Shown: positions 1 to 7,804 of the stretch, in pieces
Numbering within the stretch: the first letter of the stretch is position 1
How the letters are laid out: each line of letters opens with the position of its first letter
Source of the DNA: Planctomycetota bacterium
GTDB lineage: Bacteria > Planctomycetota > Phycisphaerae > Sedimentisphaerales > Anaerobacaceae
Reading direction: 5' to 3'
Length of the DNA: 36,932 nucleotides
Assembly (NCBI GenBank): GCA_014384025.1
Contig: JACNGQ010000166.1
Span: forward strand, 1 to 36,932
Notes under the pieces: model-generated
What the model saw: the letters and a program-made list of their open reading frames with translations, nothing else
Databases searched by the model: none
Told to the model about the DNA's origin: nothing
Made by a program: the position numbers and the translations under genes

Positions 1-100
1 CAATATCCAAAAAAGAAAGAACATCCTCATCTTCGTAAATCTTTGTAACCGGAATTTGCCCGGCTACCATTTTACAAAAAAGACAATCATCGGCGCTCAT
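1..100 (-). CDS. HIT-family (histidine triad) protein, N-terminal fragment
   Basis: Only the first 33 codons lie in the window; the gene runs off the left edge. The start reads MSADDCLFCKMVAGQIP and continues VTKIYEDEDVLSF. This matches the usual opening of HIT-domain nucleotide hydrolases (C-x-F-C, then K-I-x-x-G-x-I-P, then a YEDE/FxD strand), with Cys6 and Cys9 as the frequent zinc pair. The HxHxH catalytic triad would fall outside the window, so activity cannot be judged. HIT proteins hydrolyse adenosine phosphoramidates or dinucleoside polyphosphates. A purine-rich GGAAG lies just before ATG. It follows rplQ on the same strand after 101 bases and may be the last gene of the operon or have its own promoter. 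Confidence 0.75.
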   Translation of the reverse strand, partial: MSADDCLFCKMVAGQIPVTKIYEDEDVLSFLDI

Positions 101-104
101 TCTT

Positions 105-116
105 CCATATCTCGTC
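105..116 (-). repeat. CGARATA-type repeat before the HIT gene
   Basis: On the minus strand this reads GACGAGATATGG, ending six bases before the HIT start codon. It is a degenerate copy of the ACGAGATACGAA motif seen before many start codons in this window. Confidence 0.5.
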
Positions 117-201
117 TTGCTATATATCGGGCTGGATTTCACAGCCGTGTTTATTGCTTTTACACTTGACGCTATTTTCTATCTGTTAACAGCTATGACT
201 G

Positions 202-714
202 TTAAGTATTTTCCTGCTTCTCGCCGGTTTCTGCAGTTTCCACAACTTCGGCGGCAGGCTCCGCTTTTTTGCGAGAGCGTTTTTTAGGTTTGTCATGTTT
301 TTTCTTGCCTTCGTCAGCACCCACCAACTGCAGCAAAACAAGCTGGCCGTTATCACCCAGCCTTCTCATGGACAAACGAATAATTCTCGTATAACCGCCG
401 GGTCTGTCGAGGTATCTTGGGCCAATCTCACTGAACAATTTACCGATTATCGTACCGGTTTTGACAGCCTGACCATCCTCCTCATCTACTATATCGCGAT
501 TTCCAAGCTGAGAAATGGCCCGTCGCCTTGCCGCCAATGTACCTTTCTTGGCTAACGTAATTAATTTCTCGGCAAAGGGCTTCACCTCTTTAGCCTTTTC
601 TATCGTAGTTGAAATCGTCTCGTGCTGGATTAGCGAAGCGACTAAATTTCGCCGCATAGCCAGACGATGCTCTTTTGTTCGACCCAACCGACGTCCTGCT
701 ACTCTATGACGCAT
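202..714 (-). CDS. rplQ: 50S ribosomal protein L17
   Basis: L17 of the large subunit, near the peptide exit tunnel. The N-terminus MRHRVAGRRLGRTKEHR and the motif ALAARRRAIS/RIIRLSMRRLGDN are family hallmarks. The protein is 170 residues against the usual ~120. The surplus is a C-terminal tail from about residue 130, rich in Lys, Glu and Ala (KKKHDKPKKRSRKKAEPAAE), probably disordered. ATG is preceded by AGAGGAA at a suitable distance. It is the last ribosomal gene of the alpha block, 64 bases after rpoA. Near its stop codon lies a weak AACAG/CTGTT inverted repeat without a T run, so I do not call a terminator. Confidence 0.97.
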   Translation of the reverse strand: MRHRVAGRRLGRTKEHRLAMRRNLVASLIQHETISTTIEKAKEVKPFAEKLITLAKKGTLAARRRAISQLGNRDIVDEEDGQAVKTGTIIGKLFSEIGPRYLDRPGGYTRIIRLSMRRLGDNGQLVLLQLVGADEGKKKHDKPKKRSRKKAEPAAEVVETAETGEKQENT

Positions 715-778
715 ATATTCAAATTCCTCTTAATCCGGCACTACTGCCTTCGAACATTATCAAACTAATCCATCAATA

Positions 779-1786
779 TTAACTATCAATATCTGTCATT
801 CCCAAAGACAAGCCAATGTCGGCGAGTTTTCTCCTGATTTCCCTCAGAGAAGTCTTGCCGAAGCTGCGAATCTTTAACAAATCAGCTTCTGTCATTTTGA
901 CTAAATCGCCAACCTTTTCGGTTTTAGCAGATTCAAGGCAGTTGCTTGCTCTTACAGACAACTCCAGCTCCTGAATCGGCATGGCGAGTTTTTGGCTTAA
1001 TTCCTCATCCACCACTTGTTCCTGAGTCTCGACCTCAATAGCCTCAGAAGCGGCAACTGTTTGCTCTCCAAGCTCGAAATACTGTATGAATGGATTGACA
1101 TGCTTTCGTAATATTTTTGCGGCTTCCACCAGCGCCATTTCAGGAGTAATCGTTCCGTTGGTCCAAATCTCAAGAATCAGCTTGTCATAATTGGTTCGCT
1201 GGCCGACACGGGTGTTCTCGGTTACGTAGCGTACTCTTGTAACCGGTGAATATACCGCATCGATCATTATTCTTCCGACTTCCTGTTCGAACCTGTCGGC
1301 GTCGGCGATACGTTCGGAAGCCGGTACATAACCACGACCACTCTCAACTACCATTTCCATTTTAAACTCTACTTTTTCCGTCAAAGTAGCCAATACCATA
1401 TCTTTGTTTATCACTTCAATAGACGGGTCGGCAACTATATCAGCAGCCGTTACAAGGCCGGCCTTGTTTGCATACACAGTCATCGTCTTTGGCCCTTTGC
1501 CCTGCAGGCAAATGACAAGACTCTTGACATTCAAAATAATATCGGTGACATCCTCCTTTACTCCTGTTACCGTACTGAACTCATGGCTGACACCGTCTAT
1601 TTTGACCGATGTTACGGCACTGCCTTCCAAAGAGGAAAGCAATATACGTCTGAGACTGTTCCCAATAGTGGTGCCGAATCCTCTTTCGAATGGTTCAATA
1701 AAGAATCGGCCATACTTATCGCTCGATACGATCGTGTCTCGTTCAACACGAGTCGGCAATTCCAAGCCACGCCATGTAACTCGCAT
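779..1786 (-). CDS. rpoA: DNA-directed RNA polymerase subunit alpha
   Basis: RNA polymerase alpha, 335 residues, the usual size. The N-terminal dimerisation domain (about 1-235) holds [24 protein letters not shown]-type sequence, here [19 protein letters not shown], the scaffold for beta and beta-prime. The C-terminal domain (about 265-335) carries [26 protein letters not shown] and LSLGM, including the Arg, Asn and Cys of the DNA-contacting surface (265, 268 and 269 in E. coli). It can therefore be expected to read UP elements. ATG follows an AGGAG ribosome binding site. It lies between rpsD and rplQ, as in the alpha operon. Confidence 0.98.
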   Translation of the reverse strand: [335 protein letters not shown]

Positions 1787-1802
1787 ATAGTTCTCCTATG
1801 TA

Positions 1803-1845
1803 AGTTTTGAGTTTCGAATTATTAGTTTTGATTTATCTCAAAACT
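1803..1845 (-). other. Inverted repeat in the rpsD-rpoA spacer
   Basis: AGTTTTGAG (1803-1811) and CTCAAAACT (1837-1845) form a perfect 9-bp stem around a 25-base loop. The loop has a second partial copy of AGTTTTGA. No T run follows, so it is not an evident terminator. It could be an mRNA processing or stability element between rpsD and rpoA. Confidence 0.4.
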
Positions 1846-1875
1846 CGACATTAATAACCTTTAAGCTGTTAGCAG

Positions 1876-2508
1876 CTATCTGGAGCAGAATTCCACAACC
1901 AACTGCTCTTCAACAGGAATCTGGACATCATCCCGAGAGGGCAATGCAACAACCGTAGCTTCGGGTTTTTCCCGAGCTAATTGCAGCCAGCTTTGTGTAG
2001 TATAATTCGGGTTGCTTTCCAACTGTTCCTTTACTTGTTTTACGCTTTTTTTAGAACCTTTGATGATTATCTTGTCACCTATTTTCGTTGTATAATCACT
2101 AATATTCACCTTGCGTCCGTTTATATAGATATGACCGTGAGCAATCAACTGCCTTGCAGCCTTTCGCGACGGTGCAAAATTTAACTTATAGACCACATTA
2201 TCCAAACGTCTTTCCAGCAATTGCAGCAGTGTTTCGCCGGTATTGCCCTTACCCCGTGCCGCTCGATGAAAATACCTCATAAACTGCCTCTCAAAAAGCC
2301 CGTAATATCTTTTGACCTTTTGCTTTTCGCGCAACCGAACTCCGTATTCGCTTATCCTGCCCCTTCGCCATCCGTGCATCCCAGGGGCCAGATTTCTCTG
2401 TTTCTTTTCGATAGGACACTTGGCCGTCTCACATCTTATGCCTTTGAGCATAAGTTTCATTCCTTCACGACGACAGTGCTTACAAGATGAACCCAGATAA
2501 CGTCCCAT
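1876..2508 (-). CDS. rpsD: 30S ribosomal protein S4 (zinc type)
   Basis: S4 is the primary 16S rRNA binder that nucleates the small-subunit body; in many bacteria it represses its own operon. The protein has 210 residues. MGRYLGSSCKHCRREG opens with a CxxC pair, and GIRCETAKCP supplies two more cysteines (C9, C12, C26, C31), so this is the zinc-binding form. The S4 RNA-binding domain is visible near residues 95-160 (RRLDNVVYKLNFAPSRKAARQLIAHGHIYING). ATG follows GGAGATAAATATAAAGA, a GGAG site with long spacing. It lies between rpsK and rpoA. Confidence 0.97.
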   Translation of the reverse strand: MGRYLGSSCKHCRREGMKLMLKGIRCETAKCPIEKKQRNLAPGMHGWRRGRISEYGVRLREKQKVKRYYGLFERQFMRYFHRAARGKGNTGETLLQLLERRLDNVVYKLNFAPSRKAARQLIAHGHIYINGRKVNISDYTTKIGDKIIIKGSKKSVKQVKEQLESNPNYTTQSWLQLAREKPEATVVALPSRDDVQIPVEEQLVVEFCSR

Positions 2509-2552
2509 TCTTTATATTTATCTCCGAAATAGTTTCTAATAGTACTTGTCTT

Positions 2553-2933
2553 TTAAACTCTCCTTCGCTTCGGCGGCCTACAGCCGTTGTGCGGCAGTGG
2601 AGTAACATCCTCTATAGAAGCGATACGCAATCCGGCCTGCTGTAAAGCTGAGATGGCGGATTCACGACCTGAACCGGGCCCTTTAACCCTGATTTCAACT
2701 TCGCGAACACCATTACGCATAGCGGAACTGGCACAGCGTTGTGCTGCCCTTTGAGCGGCAAAAGGCGTGCTTTTACGAGAGCCTTTGAAACCTACACAGC
2801 CGGCTGAGCCTGAAGCAACTGCATTACCATCCATATCCGTTATCGTAATCAATGTATTATTGAATGTCGCCTTAATGTGCACAATAGCCCGGACAACATT
2901 TTTCCTTACTTTTCGCTTCGTTCTTTTTGCCAT
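2553..2933 (-). CDS. rpsK: 30S ribosomal protein S11
   Basis: S11 lies on the small-subunit platform and lines the mRNA exit region. At 126 residues it is of normal length. Recognisable segments are [47 protein letters not shown] and the basic C-terminus [10 protein letters not shown]. The start is [12 protein letters not shown]; a GAGGAA sequence lies about a dozen bases before ATG. It follows rpsM after 53 bases and precedes rpsD, the standard alpha-operon order. Confidence 0.98.
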   Translation of the reverse strand: MAKRTKRKVRKNVVRAIVHIKATFNNTLITITDMDGNAVASGSAGCVGFKGSRKSTPFAAQRAAQRCASSAMRNGVREVEIRVKGPGSGRESAISALQQAGLRIASIEDVTPLPHNGCRPPKRRRV

Positions 2934-2986
2934 TATTCAGAAAATTCCTCAAATCAGCATATTAAAAAGTATATGACATTTTATCT

Positions 2987-3370
2987 TTAGCGTTGTTCCT
3001 TTACACCCTTCTTGCCCGCAACTGTTTTTCTCGGGCCTTTGCGGGTACGCGCGTTACTCTGGGTACACTGGCCCCGAACGGGCAAACCCCTTCTGTGACG
3101 AACGCCCCTGTAACAATTTATATCACGCAAGCGAGCAATATTTTGTGAATACTGCCTGCGAAGCTGACCTTCAACCGTGTAATTGCGGTCGATAATCTGC
3201 GTTATACGGCTAAGCTCATCTTCGCTAAGCTTGCCGGCTTTTGTATTTCTTTCTATACCTGCCTCTTTAATTATCTGTTCCGAGGTATATTTACCAATAC
3301 CGACAATATAAGTCAGCGAAATCCATATTGATTTTTCATTCGGTATATCAACACCAACAATACGTGGCAT
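2987..3370 (-). CDS. rpsM: 30S ribosomal protein S13
   Basis: S13 is in the head of the small subunit and takes part in bridges to the large subunit and P-site tRNA contacts. The sequence opens [19 protein letters not shown], has the helix-two-turn-helix region [13 protein letters not shown], and ends with the basic tail [20 protein letters not shown]. The length of 127 residues is typical. A strong AAAAGGAGCTTAT site precedes ATG. It sits between rpmJ and rpsK. Confidence 0.98.
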   Translation of the reverse strand: MPRIVGVDIPNEKSIWISLTYIVGIGKYTSEQIIKEAGIERNTKAGKLSEDELSRITQIIDRNYTVEGQLRRQYSQNIARLRDINCYRGVRHRRGLPVRGQCTQSNARTRKGPRKTVAGKKGVKEQR

Positions 3371-3390
3371 ATAAGCTCCTTTTCGAATCC

Positions 3391-3408
3391 GGTAATTGGT
3401 TAATTACC
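3391..3408 (-). other. Hairpin in the rpmJ-rpsM spacer
   Basis: GGTAATT (3391-3397), a GGTT loop and AATTACC (3402-3408) make a perfect 7-bp stem, with further partial CCGG pairing outside. No T run follows. The sequence resembles the dispersed ATTGGTAATTGG-type spacer repeats of this window. Confidence 0.45.
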
Positions 3409-3429
3409 ACCGGGCAATCATAAATCACA

Positions 3430-3543
3430 TTAACCCTGGCGTTGTTTATGCCGCGGGTTCGTACATATTACCCTCACAACACCTTTGCGACGAATAACCT
3501 TACAATTCTCACATATACGCTTAACTGAACTTCTAACTTTCAT
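3430..3543 (-). CDS. rpmJ: 50S ribosomal protein L36
   Basis: L36 is a small zinc-ribbon protein of the large subunit. The 37-residue frame translates as [16 protein letters not shown] followed by [21 protein letters not shown]. The zinc ligands Cys11, Cys14, Cys27 and His32 are all present, so this is the zinc-binding (C+) form. AGGTAGATAAA precedes ATG. It lies between infA and rpsM, the usual place. Confidence 0.96.
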   Translation of the reverse strand: MKVRSSVKRICENCKVIRRKGVVRVICTNPRHKQRQG

Positions 3544-3577
3544 TTTATCTACCTATTATTGCGGTATTAGTCTGTAA

Positions 3578-3793
3578 CTAATTCCGGAGTACTATCCGGC
3601 CCCTGTTTAGATCATAAGGCGACATTTCAACTATAACTGTGTCACCCGGCAAAATCCGAATATAATGCATTCTCATTTTGCCAGAAACATGCGCCAAAAC
3701 CTTGTGGCCGTTCTCCAGCTCTACTTTAAAAACGGCATTCGGCAAAGCATCGGTCACTTTGGCTTGTAATCTTATTGTGTCCTTCTTTGCCAT
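3578..3793 (-). CDS. infA: Translation initiation factor IF-1
   Basis: IF-1 binds the A site of the small subunit during initiation and aids IF-2 and IF-3. The 71-residue protein is a single S1/OB fold: [20 protein letters not shown], then [30 protein letters not shown] and [14 protein letters not shown]. Length and motifs are standard. The site ACAGGAAA precedes ATG. It lies between map and rpmJ; the 61-base gap to map carries an inverted repeat. Confidence 0.98.
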   Translation of the reverse strand: MAKKDTIRLQAKVTDALPNAVFKVELENGHKVLAHVSGKMRMHYIRILPGDTVIVEMSPYDLNRGRIVLRN

Positions 3794-3821
3794 TTTCCTG
3801 TCTTGTATTTCCTTATTTTCT

Positions 3822-3856
3822 GACTCGTAACTCTTGTTTCGTCCGAGATACGACTC
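3822..3856 (-). repeat. Imperfect inverted repeat between map and infA
   Basis: GACTCGTAACTC (3822-3833) faces GAGATACGACTC (3845-3856); 10 of 12 positions pair, with an 11-base loop. The right arm overlaps the map stop codon and contains CGAGATACGA, the common repeat of this window, but here in the plus orientation. Transcribed from the minus strand it could fold as a hairpin just after map. Confidence 0.5.
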
Positions 3857-4640
3857 ACTGACTTTTTACAGTTAATACCTCACAACCCCCTTTAACTATC
3901 GCGATTGTATGCTCAAAATGAGCCGAGCATTTCCTGTCTCTTGTTACCACCGTCCACCCGTTCCCAAGCGTTCGCACGCCACTTGAGCCGGCGTTAATCA
4001 TCGGCTCAACAGCCAGAACCATTCCTTCGGCCAGAATAATGTCATTTGCGAGCAAATCATTGTTGACGAAATTAGGCACTCTCGGCTCCTCATGCATTTT
4101 TCTGCCGATGCCGTGTCCAACAAAGTCTTTCACCACCGAAAAACCTGCCGACTCTGCATATCGTTGCATCTCGGCAGCCACCTGGCTCCATTTAACAGAC
4201 GGCGCAGATTTCGCTATTGCTATATCAAGAACATGTCTTGTTACATCCAACAGTGTGCGCTTAATCTCGGAAATTTCGCCGATGGCGATGGTAACAGCAG
4301 CATCCGAACAATAGCCGTTAAGTCTAACGCCAAAATCAACGCTGAGAATATCACCTTCTTTAAGCTTCGCATCCTCAGTAGGAATCCCATGAACGACCTG
4401 CTCGTTTATCGAGGCACAAATTGCACCCGGAAACGGGATTTTAGACACTGGGGTGCGAACACCCTTAAACAAAGCCTCAGCACCGGCATCATCAGTCATC
4501 TGCAAAGCTACACAATCCAACTGCAGGGTGGATACACCCGGCTCAGCAATCTCTTTTAGTTTTAAAAGAACTTCTGCTACAACAGCACCTGCTTTACGCA
4601 TTAAGTCAATTTCTCTTGGGCTGCGAAGCGTTATAGCCAT
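3855..4640 (-). CDS. map: Methionine aminopeptidase, type I
   Basis: Removes the initiator methionine from new proteins; a dinuclear metal enzyme. The 261-residue sequence has the pita-bread fold landmarks: [16 protein letters not shown], the metal-binding Asp residues in [16 protein letters not shown], the His in [15 protein letters not shown], the Glu in MVLAVEPM, and the last Glu in [11 protein letters not shown]. All five metal ligands are therefore present. No N-terminal zinc-finger extension, so type Ia. The start [18 protein letters not shown] is preceded by a CGAGATACGG repeat rather than a clear Shine-Dalgarno. It lies 45 bases after adk. Confidence 0.97.
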   Translation of the reverse strand: MAITLRSPREIDLMRKAGAVVAEVLLKLKEIAEPGVSTLQLDCVALQMTDDAGAEALFKGVRTPVSKIPFPGAICASINEQVVHGIPTEDAKLKEGDILSVDFGVRLNGYCSDAAVTIAIGEISEIKRTLLDVTRHVLDIAIAKSAPSVKWSQVAAEMQRYAESAGFSVVKDFVGHGIGRKMHEEPRVPNFVNNDLLANDIILAEGMVLAVEPMINAGSSGVRTLGNGWTVVTRDRKCSAHFEHTIAIVKGGCEVLTVKSQ

Positions 4641-4644
4641 TTAA

Positions 4645-4671
4645 TTCCGTATCTCGTTTCGTGTTCCGATA
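4645..4671 (-). repeat. CGARATA-type repeat before map
   Basis: The minus strand reads CGGAACACGAAACGAGATAC and then GGAA, ending five bases before the map start. It contains CGAGATACGG plus a diverged second unit ACACGAA. Confidence 0.65.
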
Positions 4672-4685
4672 CACTTACCATCGCT

Positions 4686-5339
4686 TCACGTCCTGACAAG
4701 GGCGTCCATCTTCTCAAATATCAAATCCCTTACCTCATCCGGGGCCCTATCTGCATCGAGGTCATAAACAGTGCCGTTTTTTCTATAGTAATCCACCAGC
4801 GGTTCAGTCTGCTGATGGTATGTTTTAAGACGATTAGCCACCACATCAGGTGTATCGTCAGGTCGTTGAACAAGTTCAATACCGTCATTATCACAGATAC
4901 CTTCGGCTTTTGGCTTCAAGTGTTCAATGTGATAAACCGCCCCACACTCAGGACAACTTCTCCTGCCCGTTATACGCTTTGCTACTACGTCGTCATTTAC
5001 CTGGAGGTTTAAGACAAAATCTATCATCATCTCGTTATCAGCCAATGACTTATCAAGCTCAACAGCCTGGTTGACGGTTCTTGGAAAACCATCCAGTAAG
5101 AAACCAGCAGCAGGGGCACCTTTTATCGCCTTTGTCATCATCTCAATTATTATTTCATCAGGCACAAGACCGCCCGAGTCCATATAACTTTGGGCTTTTT
5201 GCCCTAATTCCGTACCTTGCGCCCGTTCCTGCCGTAAAATATCACCGCTGGATAAATGAAGCAGACCATATTGGACAACAATGTTCTTACACTGCGTTCC
5301 CTTACCTGCACCCGGCGCTCCCAACAAAATTATTCTCAT
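4686..5339 (-). CDS. adk: Adenylate kinase (zinc-LID type)
   Basis: Catalyses ATP + AMP to 2 ADP. The 217-residue protein opens with the P-loop GAPGAGKGTQC, followed by the AMP-binding part LSSGDILR and the signature GFLLDGFPRT. The long LID carries a metal site: SCPECGAVYH and ICDNDG provide Cys, Cys, Cys and Asp, the same ligand set as in Bacillus subtilis adenylate kinase. The start codon overlaps the secY stop (ATGA), so translation is probably coupled. The adk-map pair after secY is a common spc-operon tail. Confidence 0.97.
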   Translation of the reverse strand: MRIILLGAPGAGKGTQCKNIVVQYGLLHLSSGDILRQERAQGTELGQKAQSYMDSGGLVPDEIIIEMMTKAIKGAPAAGFLLDGFPRTVNQAVELDKSLADNEMMIDFVLNLQVNDDVVAKRITGRRSCPECGAVYHIEHLKPKAEGICDNDGIELVQRPDDTPDVVANRLKTYHQQTEPLVDYYRKNGTVYDLDADRAPDEVRDLIFEKMDALVRT

Positions 5340-6697
5340 CCATATGCTCCTTTTATCCTGCCGGCTCCACTGAAACCATCATAGCTGCGCATCAAAAGAT
5401 TCGCTTCGATTTTCTGAACCAGATCCAGCGAGACACTAACAACTATCAATAAACCGGTTCCGCCCAGGAACGTCGCCACACGCCAGTCAATTCCCAATAA
5501 TATTGAAATCAACGACGGCACAACGGCAATTATTGCCAAAAATGAAGCTCCGAAATACGTAATTCTTGTCATTACCGTTTCCAGGTAATCAGCGGTCCTG
5601 CGTCCCGGACGAAGCCCTGGAATGAAACTTCCGGAATCCCGCAGGTTCTTAGCCATCTCCTTTGGCTGAAATTGTACTGTTACCCAAAAATAAGCAAACA
5701 AAAATATCAACAGCATATACAGAACATTATAGGTATAAGAACTTGGCCCGAGAGCATCCTTAATAGTCAGCACAATCGCAGAATTTTGGAGGCTTGGAAT
5801 TCTCAATAACTGCTCGATTATAATGGGGGGAAACATCATAAAACTCGAAGCAAAAATTATGGGCATCACACCGCCGTGATTGACACGAAGCGGCAAATAA
5901 TGCCTCTGCCCGCCATACATCCGGCGTCCTCGCATCTGCTTTGCCTGCTGAATCGGTATTCGACGCTGGCCCTGAGTTATCAGTATCGCACCGGCTACGA
6001 CAAACACAAACGCCGCTATCAGGAACAATATCTTCGCCGGGCCGACGGTACCGGGTGCTGCGCCGAGTTTCAGGTCAACATTCTGCCAAAGCGTCCAGAT
6101 TGCCCAGGGCATTCTGGAAACAATTCCGGCCATAATTATCAAACTAATACCGTTGCCTATACCGTATTCATCTATCTGCTCGCCAAGCCACATCAAAAAG
6201 ACAGTGCCCGCCGTCATCCCAACAACACCCATTATCATCGCCTGACGGTACATGCCCGCATAGGTCAGTCCCTGCCCACCTAACAACTTCATAAACATGA
6301 TAGACTGTACAATACATATCAACACAGTCAGATAGCGAGTGTACTCCTGTATCTTTTTGTGGCCTGTTTGTCCTTCCTGTCGCAATTTCTTCAAAGCAGG
6401 AATAACCTCACCCAACAGCATAAGAATAATCGATGAGGTGATATAAGGCATAATCCCAAGGCCAAACAAGCTGCTCTTATCCAGCCTTCCTCCGGTGAAC
6501 ATCTGCATGTATTCGGCAGCTCTGCCCAGGGGACTTTCCGTGTCTCTTGAACCGGCAATTTCACTTATCTTTTTCTGGTCAAAGCCGGGTACAGGAATAT
6601 GAAATCCGACTTTGTATATTATCAGCAGCGCCAGAGTAAAAAGAACCTTATTGCGCAGATCAGGGATCCTGAATATGTTAATTACCGTTCCAAACAT
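5336..6697 (-). CDS. secY: Protein translocase subunit SecY
   Basis: The channel-forming subunit of the SecYEG translocon in the cytoplasmic membrane. At 453 residues it has the usual ten hydrophobic segments, starting with MFGTVINIFRIPDLRNKVLF and KVGFHIPVPG. Other landmarks are the plug-side SSLFGLGIMPYITSSIIL, LQEGQTGHKKIQEYTRY-like RQEGQTGHKKIQ, and the cytosolic loops QAKQMRGRRMYGGQRHYLPLR and GSFIPGLRPGRRTADYL. AGGAAATA precedes ATG. It follows rplO after a 91-base spacer containing a hairpin and a possible internal promoter. Confidence 0.98.
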   Translation of the reverse strand: MFGTVINIFRIPDLRNKVLFTLALLIIYKVGFHIPVPGFDQKKISEIAGSRDTESPLGRAAEYMQMFTGGRLDKSSLFGLGIMPYITSSIILMLLGEVIPALKKLRQEGQTGHKKIQEYTRYLTVLICIVQSIMFMKLLGGQGLTYAGMYRQAMIMGVVGMTAGTVFLMWLGEQIDEYGIGNGISLIIMAGIVSRMPWAIWTLWQNVDLKLGAAPGTVGPAKILFLIAAFVFVVAGAILITQGQRRIPIQQAKQMRGRRMYGGQRHYLPLRVNHGGVMPIIFASSFMMFPPIIIEQLLRIPSLQNSAIVLTIKDALGPSSYTYNVLYMLLIFLFAYFWVTVQFQPKEMAKNLRDSGSFIPGLRPGRRTADYLETVMTRITYFGASFLAIIAVVPSLISILLGIDWRVATFLGGTGLLIVVSVSLDLVQKIEANLLMRSYDGFSGAGRIKGAYG

Positions 6698-6760
6698 TAT
6701 TTCCTGTCCATAATTCTGTTTCCGCCTCTGGGAAGCGAATACCCCGGTTTTCTATTTCCT

Positions 6761-6782
6761 TCCGCATTATAAAATATGCGGA
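6761..6782 (-). other. Hairpin in the rplO-secY spacer
   Basis: TCCGCAT (6761-6767) and ATGCGGA (6776-6782) form a perfect 7-bp stem with an 8-base AT loop. On the minus strand it is followed by AGGAAATAG, not a T run, so it is probably a processing or regulatory hairpin rather than a terminator. Confidence 0.5.
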
Positions 6783-6792
6783 CAACAATCAA
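6766..6792 (-). promoter_or_regulatory. Possible internal promoter before secY
   Basis: A perfect TATAAT (6766-6771) lies 15 bases after TTGATT (6787-6792) on the minus strand. The spacing is short and the -10 box overlaps the hairpin, so this is tentative. Confidence 0.25.
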
Positions 6793-7232
6793 ATAATTTT
6801 TGCCGTGCCGCCGGAAGCCACAATCTTGTGCTCTGCCGCCTTGCTGAATTTGTGAGCTGTTACCTGCAGCTTCTTTGTAAGGTCTCCCATGCCGAGAATT
6901 TTTATTTTGCTTTTGGTGCTGTTAATCAGTCCGACGCTGGATAATTGCTCTACGCCAACATCAGCACCATCCTCGAATCTTTCCAGTTGTGAGATATTGA
7001 CGATTTCGCAGCGTACCGCAAAATTATAATTATTAAAACCCCGTTTAGGCAGTCGTCTAAACAAAGGCATCTGACCGCCTTCAAGAAGTGTAAAAGAAGT
7101 CGAGCCCGCCCTGCTGCCGGCACCTTTGTGACCTCGGCCACAGGTTTTTCCGTGGCCGCTGCCCGAACCTCTGCCGACACGCCGCCGACGTTTATGTTTA
7201 CCTACAAGAGATGTTATTTCATGATTCAACAT
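6789..7232 (-). CDS. rplO: 50S ribosomal protein L15
   Basis: L15 binds 23S rRNA at a late stage of large-subunit assembly. From the chosen ATG the protein has 147 residues: MLNHEITSLVGKHKRRRRVGRG, then the Gly-rich SGSGHGKTCGRGHKGAGSRAG, and a C-terminal globular part ending AEHKIVASGGTAKII. I chose this ATG because the family begins with a short MxL-x-L segment and GGGTGA precedes it; an upstream TTG (7259) would add nine atypical residues. The gene follows rpsE directly, with no room for rpmD (L30). Confidence 0.96.
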   Translation of the reverse strand: MLNHEITSLVGKHKRRRRVGRGSGSGHGKTCGRGHKGAGSRAGSTSFTLLEGGQMPLFRRLPKRGFNNYNFAVRCEIVNISQLERFEDGADVGVEQLSSVGLINSTKSKIKILGMGDLTKKLQVTAHKFSKAAEHKIVASGGTAKII

Positions 7233-7262
7233 TAAAATCACCCGATTGTTAATCAGCAACCA

Positions 7263-7769
7263 TTAAGCATTAATTGCAACACCACGAAGAGATTCAACCA
7301 TTTCTTTGCTGCGCAATTTCAATAATCCGTCAAGTGTAGCTTTGACTACATTTTTTGCAGAAGTACTTCCGTAAACTTTTGTAAGAACATCCTGTACACC
7401 GGCATATTCGAGCACTGCTCGAGCACTTGAACCCGCGATAACCCCGGTACCCGGACTGGCCGGGACCAATACTACTTTTGTGGCCCTGTATTTGCCGTTT
7501 ACTGCGTGTGGTATTGTCCGGTTAAGCAAAGATATCTTGTGCAAAGATTTTTTGGCGTCTTTTATACTTTTCTCGACCGCCTGCGGAACCTCATTAGCCT
7601 TGCCATAACCGACACCGACTGTACCTTCCCTGTCACCAATTACAACTAATGCGGCAAAACTAAATCGCCTACCGCCCTTCACTACTTTGGCGCAGCGAAA
7701 CACCTTTACAACCGTATCTTCCAACGGTTTTTCTTCCTGACCGGAAAGTTTAACTGGTTCTACTGCCAA
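7263..7769 (-). CDS. rpsE: 30S ribosomal protein S5
   Basis: S5 lies at the mRNA entrance and helps accuracy and helicase function. The domain is intact: VVKVFRCAKVVKGGRRFSF, VGVGYGKANEVPQAV, then the S5 C-domain VLVPASPGTGVIAGSSARAVLEYAGVQDVLTK. The start is uncertain: there is no ATG in frame near the N-terminus. TTG at 7769 has GGAG six bases upstream and gives 168 residues beginning (M)AVEPVKLSGQ; another TTG at 7781 would overlap that GGAG. A tiny frame ATG-TTT-GGA-GAA-TAA (7785-7771) ends just before the TTG, possibly allowing reinitiation. It lies between rplR and rplO. Confidence 0.95.
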   Translation of the reverse strand: MAVEPVKLSGQEEKPLEDTVVKVFRCAKVVKGGRRFSFAALVVIGDREGTVGVGYGKANEVPQAVEKSIKDAKKSLHKISLLNRTIPHAVNGKYRATKVVLVPASPGTGVIAGSSARAVLEYAGVQDVLTKVYGSTSAKNVVKATLDGLLKLRSKEMVESLRGVAINA

Positions 7770-7804
7770 TTTATTCTCCAAACATTTTCGTGTTGACTAT
7801 GTTG

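Noticed and set aside
184-202. Inverted repeat at the rplQ stop (AACAG/CTGTT and CTGTTAACAG)
   Set aside because: The stem is short and no T run follows, so it is not a convincing terminator.
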